Part shown: piece after piece, positions 1-9,399 of the stretch
Layout: each line of letters begins with the position of its first letter
Position numbering within the stretch: the stretch's first letter is position 1
Assembly (NCBI GenBank): GCA_001566745.1
Contig: KQ964530.1
Location: 1 to 52,030 of the forward strand
Direction: 5' to 3'
DNA length: 52,030 nucleotides
Source of the DNA: Conidiobolus coronatus NRRL 28638
Taxonomy: Eukaryota; Entomophthoromycota; Entomophthoromycetes; Entomophthorales; Conidiobolaceae
Translations under genes and position numbers: made by a program
Notes under the pieces: model-generated
Database searches by the model: none
What the model was told of the DNA's origin: nothing
The model's input: only the letters and a program-made list of their open reading frames with translations

Positions 1-2
1 AG

Positions 3-1238
3 TTATCAGCATTCAAAGTAAATGATGGCTCCAGTAAAAGTTCAGTACACGATAGCTGCCCTATTACAGATTACACCCCGCCACCTCTTCAACGCTGGTT
101 AAAATTTAACGAGTTAGAGCTCTGGTTAGTGCTTATTGTTGTAGCTTTGTCTATGCTCATTATGGTTCTGCAACCTAAGATTCCCGGCTCCGTTAAATTT
201 GGAAAACTTGTTATCAACTCATCCACCTTCCCCCCCACTCTAACTGCTATGATATTGACTACAATACTAGGAAACATTGTTTACAAGGCAGTTGGTCACC
301 CTATTAAACTTATTGGTGATATTGCACATTTCCCGGGAAACCTGCCCCAACCTCATATCCCAAAATGGAATCGCTTGGATATAGTGTTCCAGTACAGCTT
401 TATGCTTGCCTTAGTCGGTTTAATGGAAAGTGTTATGACTTGGCAGATGATGCAGAATATCTTAAAAAAGAATTTGAGTCCAGATGACAGTAAATGGGAA
501 GCTATTTCACAAGGAGTGGGTAATTTGTGGGCTACCATGTTTAACTCAGTAGGAGGGTGTGTAATGGTTGGTCAGTCATATATCAATTTGATGAATGGAG
601 CTAAAGGAAGATTATCAACTATAGTTGCTTCGTTTGGTATCCTTCTCATTGTGTCAGTTGCGGGGCCTGCAATTGAAATGATACCAGTTGCCACCCTTAC
701 GGGTATCATGTTTATTGTAGTAATTCGCTCATTCCAATGGAAAACATTTTCGTATATTGCAAAATTATCAATTCCCAAGTCTGATATAGCATGTATAATA
801 CTTGTTACAACATTGGCTGTGGCTACTAATTTAGCTATTGCTGTTATTGCGGGGATTGCTTGGAATTCAATCTTTTATGCTTGGAAATCGACACATCATA
901 TTAAAATTGAACACGTTCAAATTAATGAATCTACAGTTAAATTCATTATTCACGGATATATATTCTTTGGATCTTCTAATAAGCTTACACAATACTTTGG
1001 AAATAAGGAGATCTCCGATATTATCACTTCTAATAATACTATCGTAATAGACTTTGACAACTCTAGGATCTATGATTCATCAGCTATAGAATTCTTAAAA
1101 TCAATAGTTCATACGGGAAAGGAACTTATACTAATTAACTTTGACGAGTTCAGCTTATCCACAATAGAAATGTCCTATAAGCTTCGCAAGTGCGCTGACC
1201 AGTACTCTGTAGAAGAATCTAACGAAGTTTTAAAATAA
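3..1238 (+). CDS. SulP-family anion transporter, 5' end cut by window edge
   Basis: The frame is open from the first bases of the window, so only the last 411 residues are visible and the true start lies to the left. Several hydrophobic spans (for example VALSMLIMVL, TIVASFGILLIVSVAG and ATNLAIAVIAGIAW) form the later membrane segments of a SulP carrier. GGCVMVGQS followed by GAKGRLST matches the conserved loop of bacterial BicA/YbaR-like SulP proteins rather than the usual fungal Sul1/Sul2 permeases. The cytoplasmic tail is a STAS domain, with a strand-helix signature around DFDNSRIYDSSAIE. The family exchanges or co-transports sulfate, bicarbonate or other anions at a membrane; the substrate cannot be read from sequence. 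The bacterial-like loop suggests old lateral transfer or an early-fungal subfamily. The family call is firm, the substrate is unknown. Confidence 0.88.
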   Translation, partial: LSAFKVNDGSSKSSVHDSCPITDYTPPPLQRWLKFNELELWLVLIVVALSMLIMVLQPKIPGSVKFGKLVINSSTFPPTLTAMILTTILGNIVYKAVGHPIKLIGDIAHFPGNLPQPHIPKWNRLDIVFQYSFMLALVGLMESVMTWQMMQNILKKNLSPDDSKWEAISQGVGNLWATMFNSVGGCVMVGQSYINLMNGAKGRLSTIVASFGILLIVSVAGPAIEMIPVATLTGIMFIVVIRSFQWKTFSYIAKLSIPKSDIACIILVTTLAVATNLAIAVIAGIAWNSIFYAWKSTHHIKIEHVQINESTVKFIIHGYIFFGSSNKLTQYFGNKEISDIITSNNTIVIDFDNSRIYDSSAIEFLKSIVHTGKELILINFDEFSLSTIEMSYKLRKCADQYSVEESNEVLK

Positions 1239-1435
1239 TTCACACAGTTTTTATTTACATTTTTGGGATTCTAAAATTCTAGCCCTCCTAATCTATAAGG
1301 GAAGACGATGATCATTATGCTCGTTACTTTGTATGATCTCCTTTCGATAATTCGTGGTCTAACTTTGATTCCTTTAAATATATTTTTAATTGAAGCATTT
1401 TTATAAAATAACATTATGAAATAAAAGCCAGAACA

Positions 1436-3298
1436 ATGAAATACATAACCTTACCGTACCAATTAAATTTGCAATTCGAAGGAATTATTCACCCAAAGAG
1501 CATTGCTTTGGGAGATATCGACGATGATAAGCTAAATGAACTTGTAGTAGGTACAATTTATGGTGATTTACACATTTACAAAGGGTCGCAAATATCTAGC
1601 CAGCAAAATGAACTAACACCTTGGAAAACTTGTAGAATAAACGGAACTATCACTTCAGTAGTAATTGGCGACATAAGAAATATAGGTAGATCTTCACTCC
1701 TGGTGATTACTGCAGAAGGCAATCTTTATCTTTTTGACACACCTTTTATCAACGCAGCGGAGGAGAAACCGAGTCAAAATATAAAGTGCCCGGAATTTAA
1801 TAAAGTTAAATACGGAGGTGACACCAGTCGCTGGGACTCCATATCCCCATTAAAATTCTCCCCCCGGGTGTCTCACCGGGTCTTACACTCGCCGTTTTCG
1901 GAAGCAGTCGATATGGGAGCGGTGCAGAGCAGTATGCAAACGAGTGGTATCGGAGGTGCCCAGAAATTAATAAACTTAAATTCAGCAGGCCATTGCCAAG
2001 GCCATTGGGCAGCTCAATCGGAAAATGATTTTGATAAACAAAATCTACCAGAGTGTCCAGAAATTAATAAACTTAAATTCTCCGCCCCATTGGCAAGCCC
2101 AGCTGAGTGCCCAGAATTTAATAGTTTAAATTCTCCAGGCCCAGTCGTCTCAACTCTTCCAACTCCTTCCATTTCCATATCTTCGGCTCAACGCGTTTTC
2201 TCAAAAAAAAACCATAACATAGTCACCCCGTTACCCTCTCCAAATATTCAAGAGCATATTAACAATAGTGAAAAAATCAAGTTAATACAAAAACCTAATG
2301 AGCAGCCCAGCTATTCAAATGTCATCTTACCTAATTGGACTTCTTCTATTCCTACAAACACCGTTGCGGCAATAATAGAAGATATTGACGGAGATGGGCT
2401 TAACGAGCTTGTGTTAGGCAGATCAGATAGGCAAATACACGCATATCAATTAACTGAAGGCCGTGCAATCTCAAATCAAACCTTACCAAATACAAAGTCA
2501 AAAACCAGAGGGATGCAAGTGTTTATAGGCATGGTTAGATCTCTCGACTATAACTCACTCTTTTGGCTCAATAAGGCTATGTTTCATGTCAAGGAGCCTA
2601 TCAGCAGTTTGAAACTCGGCTTCGACCTCAAAAACGATCCTGTTCTTATAGTGGGCCAACTTGGGGGGAGGTACCTTGAAATAGACGTAAACGGCCAAAT
2701 CTGCTTATTCCCAAAGGAACTCCAGGGTATCGATGCAGGGGTGCCGACCCAGCTTACAAATGTTTTACTGCCTACTAATTCAGTTGGAGTACTGACTGCT
2801 ACTTCCCAAGGGCTAATCAACTCCTATCGCCTAACAACAGGGCATCAAATCCAACAAATATTGTTGCCCAGCAACATGCCCATCCTCGACATCATAACAT
2901 TGCCCCCATTACAGCCATTTACCCAGCATCCGCTTGTAGCTTGCTGTCTTACAGATGGAACAACCTACTTTGTCGACCACAACTACCAAGTAGCTAAATT
3001 TTCTTTCGACAAGAGTGTGCGCGGATTTATTGGGGGTAATTTTGGTTTTGAAAAGAACTCCCCTTGCTTGGTTTATGTTGAGCTAAACGGCAGTATCACT
3101 TTGATACACCATTTAAATGTCAACTGCTCTACCAACCTCAGACTGCCAGAAGTGACAGCTAGTGATTTAGAAAGCTTGTTAAGGGGCGGTAAATATAGGA
3201 ATATATTAGAGCAACTTAATTGTTCGTCAAAATGGCCCCGAGCAAAAAGAGTTGCACTTTATCGCCACATTGCCCTATATCACTTTCAATCCACATGA
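1436..3298 (+). CDS. ITFG2: ITFG2-like FG-GAP beta-propeller protein (KICSTOR subunit)
   Basis: A 620-residue protein starting at the first ATG. Near the N-terminus it has GDIDDDKLNELVVG, and near residue 320 EDIDGDGLNELVLG; these are FG-GAP calcium-loop-like blades. Their order and flanking sequence match animal ITFG2, a KICSTOR component that recruits GATOR1 to lysosomes and restrains TORC1 under nutrient stress. A role in amino-acid sensing at the vacuole is inferred from the family. Human ITFG2 is about 450 residues. The extra length is mostly one block at about residues 110-290 made of Pro/Ser-rich, repeat-containing sequence inserted between early propeller blades (see the repeat at 1786-2136). 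No intron is needed. No other KICSTOR or GATOR gene lies in the window. Confidence 0.82.
   Translation: MKYITLPYQLNLQFEGIIHPKSIALGDIDDDKLNELVVGTIYGDLHIYKGSQISSQQNELTPWKTCRINGTITSVVIGDIRNIGRSSLLVITAEGNLYLFDTPFINAAEEKPSQNIKCPEFNKVKYGGDTSRWDSISPLKFSPRVSHRVLHSPFSEAVDMGAVQSSMQTSGIGGAQKLINLNSAGHCQGHWAAQSENDFDKQNLPECPEINKLKFSAPLASPAECPEFNSLNSPGPVVSTLPTPSISISSAQRVFSKKNHNIVTPLPSPNIQEHINNSEKIKLIQKPNEQPSYSNVILPNWTSSIPTNTVAAIIEDIDGDGLNELVLGRSDRQIHAYQLTEGRAISNQTLPNTKSKTRGMQVFIGMVRSLDYNSLFWLNKAMFHVKEPISSLKLGFDLKNDPVLIVGQLGGRYLEIDVNGQICLFPKELQGIDAGVPTQLTNVLLPTNSVGVLTATSQGLINSYRLTTGHQIQQILLPSNMPILDIITLPPLQPFTQHPLVACCLTDGTTYFVDHNYQVAKFSFDKSVRGFIGGNFGFEKNSPCLVYVELNGSITLIHHLNVNCSTNLRLPEVTASDLESLLRGGKYRNILEQLNCSSKWPRAKRVALYRHIALYHFQST
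1786..2136 (+). repeat. In-frame dispersed palindromic repeat modules inside the ITFG2-like gene
   Basis: Four related units start at 1786, 1956, 2053 and 2107. Units 1956-1983 and 2053-2080 match at 27 of 28 bases. The core is an inverted repeat: at 2107 the arms 2113-2121 (AGAATTTAA) and 2126-2134 are perfect reverse complements around a 4-base loop. Relative to the gene's reading frame the units at 1786, 2053 and 2107 share one phase and encode variants of ECPEINKLKF, while the unit at 1956 is in another phase and encodes AQKLINLNS. Between the units lies 2015-2053, identical over 39 bases to 24481-24519 in the dynein gene. The block contains no stop codon. Confidence 0.85.
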
Positions 3299-3428
3299 AG
3301 ATCGAGGGTAGTACAAGCGATAACAACGCTCTGGCTTGATACAAATTTGGACTATACATCACATTGTAATAAATTGGAATAATTCTTAACCTAACTTGTT
3401 GAAAAATAGAATGTAAAATAGAGTAATT

Positions 3429-4775
3429 ATGGCAAATATTAACTGGAAATATCTTTTATTCTATCACGAAATTCAAGATTATTTAAGCCAGGCCGAATCT
3501 TTTAAACTGGCGTTAACTTGCAAGTATATAAACAAAAAAGTAAAGCCAAAAACTAATTACACATTCAACTTAAAAACCTTTTTATTAATAAGACGGTATA
3601 AAAGGTTTGAATGTAGGCACCATATAAATTCTATCACTGAGGATATTAAGCACCAACTTGCGCGTTTTCAGTTTTATTTGAATATGCGTAATTATCCGGT
3701 TAGTAAGTTGGTTATATCTAATTGTTCAGATAATTATTATAGCTACCGAATTCCAAATATATTCAATAATATTCATCATTTACAATTAGTTGATGCGTGC
3801 GTTTCTTTAGAGTTATTACAGTATTTGTTGACAAACCTTCGACTCGGCTCTGTAAGCTTGGATTGTTGCGAATTTTTTACTCAAGAAGCAAGACTTTCTG
3901 CTATTTTACCTGAATCGTTAGTAAGTTTACACTTTGGAGAATGCTCTTTACGGCTTATTAACTATGATGAGGCGCCCACTACTGAATCTATCGCTGTGGG
4001 AAATTTGAACTCCCATTTATTCAAACTCGAACCTCAAAATATTAACAATCTCGAATACTTCGCCTTTTCTGCCCAATCAATTGATAGGATTAGCAATGTC
4101 AATGAGTTTTTGGCTTATAATCCTCAACTAAAATCAGTCACAGGTTTGTATCGCTCTTTAGACTTAGTTAATTTGCCAGTAATCCATAATCTATTTAGGG
4201 TTGACCACTTAAAGATTAAAGAAAATATCACTAACACAGCTATAGATCAACATTTCACCGAGTTTGATAATTTAAAATCTTTGTCGATTAGTCAATCTGA
4301 AAATATTCAACATATCACTCAGCTACTTGAATCCTGTCCAAATATAAAATATCTTGAAATCAAGCATATCAACGAGTACGACTATTATACCACTTTATAT
4401 CAAATACTATCCACAATGAAATTAAAAAAAATAAGTATCTCCTTCCAAGAGTCAAGCTCAGCTTCATTTTCTATTGCGGCTCCCATAATTGGTGAGTTAG
4501 AAATCCTAGAGTTTAGTCGTTTACCGCCTTCAAAATTCGACTTTGATACACTAGATGGGCTGACAAAGTTAATTACGATCAAATTTATCAACTTGGACTA
4601 CAAATTCTGTTTAAAAACCCCTCCCCTTGTTGAAAATGAAAAATTCAAGTGTTTATGTTACCCAACAAGTGTAGTATACCATAAGTTTAGCAAACTTTTG
4701 AAACATTTATCAGAAAGAGACCAATGGTCGAACTCGGTTGAGAACTCGGTTGAGAACTCGGTGGTTGAAAATTGA
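3429..4775 (+). CDS. F-box-like, leucine-rich-repeat-like protein
   Basis: A 448-residue intronless frame with an ATG start. The first 40 residues (LLFYHEIQDYLSQ then FKLALTCKYINKK) look like a degenerate F-box helix set. The rest has irregular leucine-rich segments such as NLRLGSVSLDCCEFF, SLVSLHFGECSL and NLKSLSISQSENI at LRR-like spacing. Proteins of this layout are substrate adaptors of SCF ubiquitin ligases, with the LRR face binding the target; the target is unknown. The C-terminus ends in a three-unit 12-base repeat giving SVENSVENSVVEN. The stop codon lies 51 bases before the ATG of the PX gene, so the two are tightly packed in the same orientation. The F-box call is moderate because the motif is weak. 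Confidence 0.6.
   Translation: MANINWKYLLFYHEIQDYLSQAESFKLALTCKYINKKVKPKTNYTFNLKTFLLIRRYKRFECRHHINSITEDIKHQLARFQFYLNMRNYPVSKLVISNCSDNYYSYRIPNIFNNIHHLQLVDACVSLELLQYLLTNLRLGSVSLDCCEFFTQEARLSAILPESLVSLHFGECSLRLINYDEAPTTESIAVGNLNSHLFKLEPQNINNLEYFAFSAQSIDRISNVNEFLAYNPQLKSVTGLYRSLDLVNLPVIHNLFRVDHLKIKENITNTAIDQHFTEFDNLKSLSISQSENIQHITQLLESCPNIKYLEIKHINEYDYYTTLYQILSTMKLKKISISFQESSSASFSIAAPIIGELEILEFSRLPPSKFDFDTLDGLTKLITIKFINLDYKFCLKTPPLVENEKFKCLCYPTSVVYHKFSKLLKHLSERDQWSNSVENSVENSVVEN
4731..4763 (+). repeat. 12-base tandem repeat at the 3' end of the F-box gene
   Basis: The unit AACTCGGTTGAG occurs at 4731-4742 and 4743-4754, with a partial third copy at 4755-4763. It is in frame and lengthens the protein tail by NSVE units. 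Confidence 0.85.
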
Positions 4776-4825
4776 CTAAAAATATACATATTAATCAAAA
4801 ATCTTCCAATTTAATACCAAATATT

Positions 4826-7684
4826 ATGGCTTCTAATAATAAAAAGGTGGCTTCCCATTTGCAGAGTTTTTCCCCTAATTTTGAACTAGAAATTAAGGAA
4901 GCTCAGCAGCTTAGGAGAGATTTGATTACGAGATGCATCGAGGAAGAGTTAGACTACCTCCTTAAGGTCAACTTTGTCAGGGCGCTAAAGCCTCGAGAAT
5001 ATAAGGCTGTAGATGCTGACGACACTATAGACAGAACCACCCCTCTTCCCTTCATGCAACATTTCTTCAATAAATATTTCCTCTCCTTCCCGTTCCTCGT
5101 TATCGGCAATATTAAGGAGTTCTTAGACAAGCTTGAGGTTTTTTTGGACCACCTCCTAAAGGCTAAATTAAGCACAGAGAATGACAGGAGTGACGTTACC
5201 AAAAGGACTCTAGTAGTACTAAAATTGAAAAAATTACTCGTTTTAATCTACAATAACTCTATCAACCTAAAACTTGATAATTTGACAGCAACAACAAAGT
5301 TTATCCCTCCCGCTATGTCTAGAGAGGGCTGTGTAAATCTGGATAATACAGCCAAAGATTTAGGAAAAGCTAATTTAACACAAAGCGAGAGTAGTTCAAA
5401 ACTACAAGGCGTTTTGTTCACTATTGACGTTGTAGGGGTTCGTAATGTAATTAAAAGGGGAACATTCAGGGAAACTAGTTATGGGGAATTTATCATTTTC
5501 CTCCAAAGCAAGGGGGAGGAACAACAGAGCTATACGAATAAGAGGTTTGAGCAGTTTAGGCAGCTTTACAAGGCCTTGATAAAAGAATTTCCCTTAATCG
5601 AGCTGCCATCTCTCCCAGATAAGGTAAAGAATGCAAATGACACTTTGTATAGAGAGAGTGATAGGCTTAACTTGCGCAGTTTTTTGAGAAGATTGTTAGC
5701 ACTTCCACAAATTGCTTTGAGCGGCCTAATGTACAGATTTTTGACAGAAACCCAGATACGATTGACTGAAGAGGACAAATTGGACATTAGTCAAAGGGTG
5801 CTTTATCAGGCGAAGAGGGACAAAGAAATGAAGCAGTACATTCAATTTATCGCAAAAGAGTCCACAAGATATAAGCACCTTTGGGACATCTGTAAAAAGG
5901 AATTAGCTCAGCCCGATGGTTTAATGAAATTCGAGCAAACTTTAAGAACCACTTCCAAGCTTGAAGAGCTGCCTGAGCACTATAGAGCTGCACTGGAGTG
6001 GGGTAGATTAAACTTTGCAGCCACTCTTTATACCACGTACTGCACCACAGATAATAGCGTTAGATTTTACCAAGCTTTAGTCTCCACTCACAAACAGATA
6101 CCCTACAGAACACTGAGCGCTATCCTTAAGTATTCCAACCCTACCCTAATGATTAAAGGTGTCATGGATCTCTTGCTCGCCCAGCCATTTGGCACCGCTT
6201 CACTAATGCAGAGAATTCTTACAACGGGTGTTACCGAGCAGGTAAAACTAGCAAAGGACGAGATCCAAGACTTGGAAAAGCAAATTAACGACCCTCTGAT
6301 CTGCCAAAGAATCGCCAATTTTGTCTATAAACCTGAAGAGCGCTCAACCTTCGACATACCTACCAACTCTAGCGATTACGACCGCCTATTGATAATTATG
6401 AATGATCACGACATAGGCCCCGATTTAACTGTGGAGTCTATCAGAAAATTTTGGGACTCCAAGCAGTGGGTCGACCAGTACAACGATCCTAATACCCCCT
6501 CCCCTCCCATTTCGCTTAACCAGAACGGGGATCCCGCATATCCCGAGTTTCGGTTTTTGGAGAAGATGCAGCAGCTGTTCGTCTTACAGACTAGGAAGAG
6601 AGACTTGGAGCAGATGACGAGCCTCCTATTCGAGGGTATTACAGGGGACCTTATGAAGGATGTGCTAGCTATCTTCTACGGACCCTTAGCAGAAGTATAC
6701 CAAGCTGCCGATATCTCCAGCTTTATAACAAAGGTGAGTGATTTTATCGAAGAATTAATTAAAACTATAAATGTCGTGAACCATAGTAATACGGATAGCC
6801 CTGACGCCCCAGTTTATGAGAAAGAATCTAGCGGTGGCCCACTACAAGAATTCATTGAATTAAGCAAAAGACATGAGCCCGCCCTCTACGAATTCATCCA
6901 CAACCTCTACAAGCAGAGTAAGGATGGCCTCTTCCAAAATATGCTCAACTGGCTGAGCAAAATACTCGAAGATTTTAAAGTTGGAGTTAACAAGACCCCT
7001 CTCGATCTTTTAGAGATAATCAATTCTAAAGTACCGGAAGATAATTTTCCTACCTTAAAGAATGACCTCTTAGAGCTAAAAGCTTGGCACTGGAGAAGAA
7101 AGGTAAGGAGGGCTAGGAATCTACAGAAGAAGCTCCTGGACTCGTCCGGCAAAAATATCGACGAGGACGTAAAGTCCCACTTTCTCAACAATACTCGCCA
7201 ATCGCCCCCTTCACAGGAACGGTGTGTCATTACTAGCGATGCCGATGGTACGAAGGATGAAGAGGATATCGTGGGCATCAGACGCCGAAACTCGTTCTTC
7301 GACACCGGGTTCGGGATACTCGACGCTGAAGACTTGAGGGAGATGGAGGATATCGAGGAGATGTCACTCAGACAGGCTTATTCAAATCCATTCGCTGCAC
7401 AAAGTTTGGCGAATGCTGACCTCTCGCAACCTATGGAGGTCCGCCTCAACCCTTTCGGCACCGCGCCCTACAAACCTGAGCCAACTAACCAGACTATTTC
7501 CTCAGCCAGCATTGGCCTCAATGACTTCAGCAATAACTCTACTCCTGCAAAAATTAAAAAGTTTGTAGCCCCCAAAACCTTACCCCAAATCAGCCAAGAG
7601 CCCTACCCTCAGGACCAAATCATAGTTATTCCTAGCTTGTTGTCAAATTTTAGACTTTGGGTAAAGGATAATTTGGTTGTTTAG
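4826..7684 (+). CDS. PX-domain protein with PX-associated and DUF3818 regions (yeast Lec1/YPR097W type)
   Basis: I take the ATG at 4826 (MASNNKKV); upstream the frame stays open only through a TTG at 4772. The product is 952 residues. Domain order: a PX-associated region at about residues 15-150 (PFMQHFFNKYFLSFPFL, then KLKKLLVLIYN), a PX phosphoinositide-binding domain at about 190-320 (RFEQFRQLYKALIKEFP, LPSLPDK, LRSFLRRLLALP), then a long helical DUF3818 region (YCTTDNSVRFYQALVS, LMQRILTTGV). The acidic, NPF-containing tail (SNPFAAQ, LNPFGT) could bind EH domains. Fungal relatives act in lipid handling and endomembrane transport. The gene is intact, follows the F-box gene closely and shows no oddity beyond long runs of CTC/CTA leucine codons late in the gene. 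Confidence 0.85.
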   Translation: MASNNKKVASHLQSFSPNFELEIKEAQQLRRDLITRCIEEELDYLLKVNFVRALKPREYKAVDADDTIDRTTPLPFMQHFFNKYFLSFPFLVIGNIKEFLDKLEVFLDHLLKAKLSTENDRSDVTKRTLVVLKLKKLLVLIYNNSINLKLDNLTATTKFIPPAMSREGCVNLDNTAKDLGKANLTQSESSSKLQGVLFTIDVVGVRNVIKRGTFRETSYGEFIIFLQSKGEEQQSYTNKRFEQFRQLYKALIKEFPLIELPSLPDKVKNANDTLYRESDRLNLRSFLRRLLALPQIALSGLMYRFLTETQIRLTEEDKLDISQRVLYQAKRDKEMKQYIQFIAKESTRYKHLWDICKKELAQPDGLMKFEQTLRTTSKLEELPEHYRAALEWGRLNFAATLYTTYCTTDNSVRFYQALVSTHKQIPYRTLSAILKYSNPTLMIKGVMDLLLAQPFGTASLMQRILTTGVTEQVKLAKDEIQDLEKQINDPLICQRIANFVYKPEERSTFDIPTNSSDYDRLLIIMNDHDIGPDLTVESIRKFWDSKQWVDQYNDPNTPSPPISLNQNGDPAYPEFRFLEKMQQLFVLQTRKRDLEQMTSLLFEGITGDLMKDVLAIFYGPLAEVYQAADISSFITKVSDFIEELIKTINVVNHSNTDSPDAPVYEKESSGGPLQEFIELSKRHEPALYEFIHNLYKQSKDGLFQNMLNWLSKILEDFKVGVNKTPLDLLEIINSKVPEDNFPTLKNDLLELKAWHWRRKVRRARNLQKKLLDSSGKNIDEDVKSHFLNNTRQSPPSQERCVITSDADGTKDEEDIVGIRRRNSFFDTGFGILDAEDLREMEDIEEMSLRQAYSNPFAAQSLANADLSQPMEVRLNPFGTAPYKPEPTNQTISSASIGLNDFSNNSTPAKIKKFVAPKTLPQISQEPYPQDQIIVIPSLLSNFRLWVKDNLVV

Positions 7685-7753
7685 CAACACTCAATAATTA
7701 TTAATTAATTGTAATAAATTTAATATATAAATTTAACTTGATACTTAATTGAG

Positions 7754-8740
7754 ATGAAAATTTGGCTTACAGTAGATAATAATACGGATAAGCTAATCCC
7801 AATTGAAGTGTACCCCGATTGGGAAATTGGCACTGTTAAAGCAGTTATCGAGGCTGAAGTCCAAATCCCTGTTTCAAATCAACTCCTATTCTATTACGAC
7901 ACTCTCCTCTCAGATATCTCTAAAACTGTGCAACATGTAGGCATTGGCGATGGGGATACACTATCCGTCATTAGTAACAAAAAATGGACTCCCGCTGGGC
8001 TGGCCAAAGGGCTTGAAGATTTTAATACGTTAGAAAGTACTGAGCCTCTCTCACCAGAAAGTGCACCCTTTAATATAGAAGCGCAGAGAAAAATTGAAGA
8101 GCTAATTAACCGAGAGAATATTATAAAGAATATGTACGAAGCACTCGAGTATAACCCTGAATCTTTCGCACAAGTCACAATGTTATACATCGATATTTCG
8201 GTAAATGAGCACCCTATAAAAGCTTTCGTTGATTCTGGAGCTCAAGCCACTATTATGAGTATGGCCTTGGCTGAAAAATGTGGCTTAACAAGGCTCATCG
8301 ACAAACGTTTCAAGGGTACTGCACAAGGTGTAGGTATTTCTCAATTCGTCGGTAGAATCCACAACGTTGGAATGAGATTCTCAAACGACCTAGTCGTTCC
8401 ATGTTCCATCACTGTACTTGAAAGCTGTACTGTAGACTTTTTATTAGGGCTTGATATGTTAAAGAGGCATACTGCGTGTATTGACTTGAAACAAAACGGA
8501 TTGATACTCTACGAGAAATTAATACCATTCTTGCCAGAGCACCAAATTCCTAAAACTCAATTACACTCTACACCTTTATCAGAAATTGGGTCCGACTTGG
8601 CAAGCCTAAAAGCCCAATTTTGCTCCAATGAGTCTGTAGAAACTTTGAAGAACTTAGGGGCATCTGAAGAGCAAGCTGCTAAACTATTGATCCAAGCTAG
8701 AGGAAATGTAGAAATAGCAGCTAGTTTACTATTTCAATAG
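7754..8740 (+). CDS. DDI1: Ddi1-type ubiquitin shuttle and retroviral-like aspartic protease
   Basis: A 328-residue protein with all three Ddi1 modules: an N-terminal ubiquitin-like fold (about 1-75), a retropepsin-like domain with active-site DSGA (AFVDSGAQATIMS, about residue 158) and the second-lobe GLDMLKRH, and a C-terminal UBA domain (ETLKNLGASEEQAAKLLIQA). Ddi1 takes polyubiquitinated proteins to the proteasome and cleaves some substrates, including in relief of proteasome and DNA-protein-crosslink stress. The catalytic aspartate is present, so activity is expected. Length is slightly below yeast Ddi1 (about 428) because the linker is short. The start ATG is preceded by an AT-rich 69-base gap after the PX gene. 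Confidence 0.95.
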   Translation: MKIWLTVDNNTDKLIPIEVYPDWEIGTVKAVIEAEVQIPVSNQLLFYYDTLLSDISKTVQHVGIGDGDTLSVISNKKWTPAGLAKGLEDFNTLESTEPLSPESAPFNIEAQRKIEELINRENIIKNMYEALEYNPESFAQVTMLYIDISVNEHPIKAFVDSGAQATIMSMALAEKCGLTRLIDKRFKGTAQGVGISQFVGRIHNVGMRFSNDLVVPCSITVLESCTVDFLLGLDMLKRHTACIDLKQNGLILYEKLIPFLPEHQIPKTQLHSTPLSEIGSDLASLKAQFCSNESVETLKNLGASEEQAAKLLIQARGNVEIAASLLFQ

Positions 8741-9399
8741 TTCCCAACCCAAATAACATTTCTTTCGTTTACTTTGGATACTTTTTTATCAAAATATCTT
8801 TATTAGTAATTAATTTGTCCTTCAGTTTTTTAATATGCGGATATGTCATATGACTATTTAAACAAACAAGTGTCTACATCAACATTTGCCTTTGTATTTA
8901 GCTTTATGTTGGTTGCTGTACGATTTCCAAGATAGTACTCCAAGCCTGATATTTTGGTAGACTGTTTTAACAACAGTCATGGGCGAATCTTCATCTAATG
9001 TTTGGTAATTTCTTATTTTCCTGCCGCCCATCACCAAGCCCATTGGATTGAAAATATACTGTAGAAGGACATCAATTTTGGTATCAGTATTCAAGCAACA
9101 GAGCTTATTTGGCGTAACCATTGCAACAGTTGGCACAAGATATACAGCCTGATACATTATAACTTTTATGCTTCTCCCAGAATGATCTTGCATCGTCAAA
9201 TTTAAACATTTCTGCACCTATGGTCTTCTTTATCGTTTTACTGTCATAAATAGGGTTTAACCCAATTTCCATTATTCAATATTAATCCCACATTCTGAAC
9301 CCATCTCGTCTGCAGCATTTTTGACCTCTACGTTGTATGTGCCTGTATCTTGATTGATCATACTCGTTCAACATTGTGTGTATTAAGATTTTACAGAGT
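8741..9399. other. Decayed intergenic DNA, no intact gene
   Basis: The longest frame is a minus-strand run (about 8879-9217) lacking an ATG at its start; I recognise no family. A 29-codon minus-strand stretch at 9272-9358 is also open. The segment lies downstream, in minus-strand order, of the Ty3/gypsy relic and could be its eroded 3' part. Confidence 0.5.

Noticed and set aside
1786-2136. Inteins or ordinary introns as explanation for the inserts
   Set aside because: No intein splice motifs, and the inserts have no stops despite AT-rich surroundings and keep the frame. Stop-free retained introns remain a formal alternative that only transcripts can exclude.
4772-4825. TTG at 4772 as start of the PX protein
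   Set aside because: TTG starts are not expected in a eukaryotic nuclear gene and an in-frame ATG follows at 4826. The same reasoning moved the starts of GPALPP1, PDK, the membrane protein, the ALDH and the 44648 gene.
8879-9217. Ubiquitin-like half-domain on the minus strand (GLVMGGRKIRNYQTLDED)
   Set aside because: The second half of a ubiquitin fold can be aligned by eye, but the first half is too short, there is no ATG, and the region is decayed.
9272-9358. Immunoglobulin I-set-like run on the minus strand (DTGTYNVEVKNAADEMG)
   Set aside because: Only 29 codons, no other Ig strands nearby, and it lies where the C-terminal part of a retroelement integrase would be expected. Probably chance or retroelement sequence.
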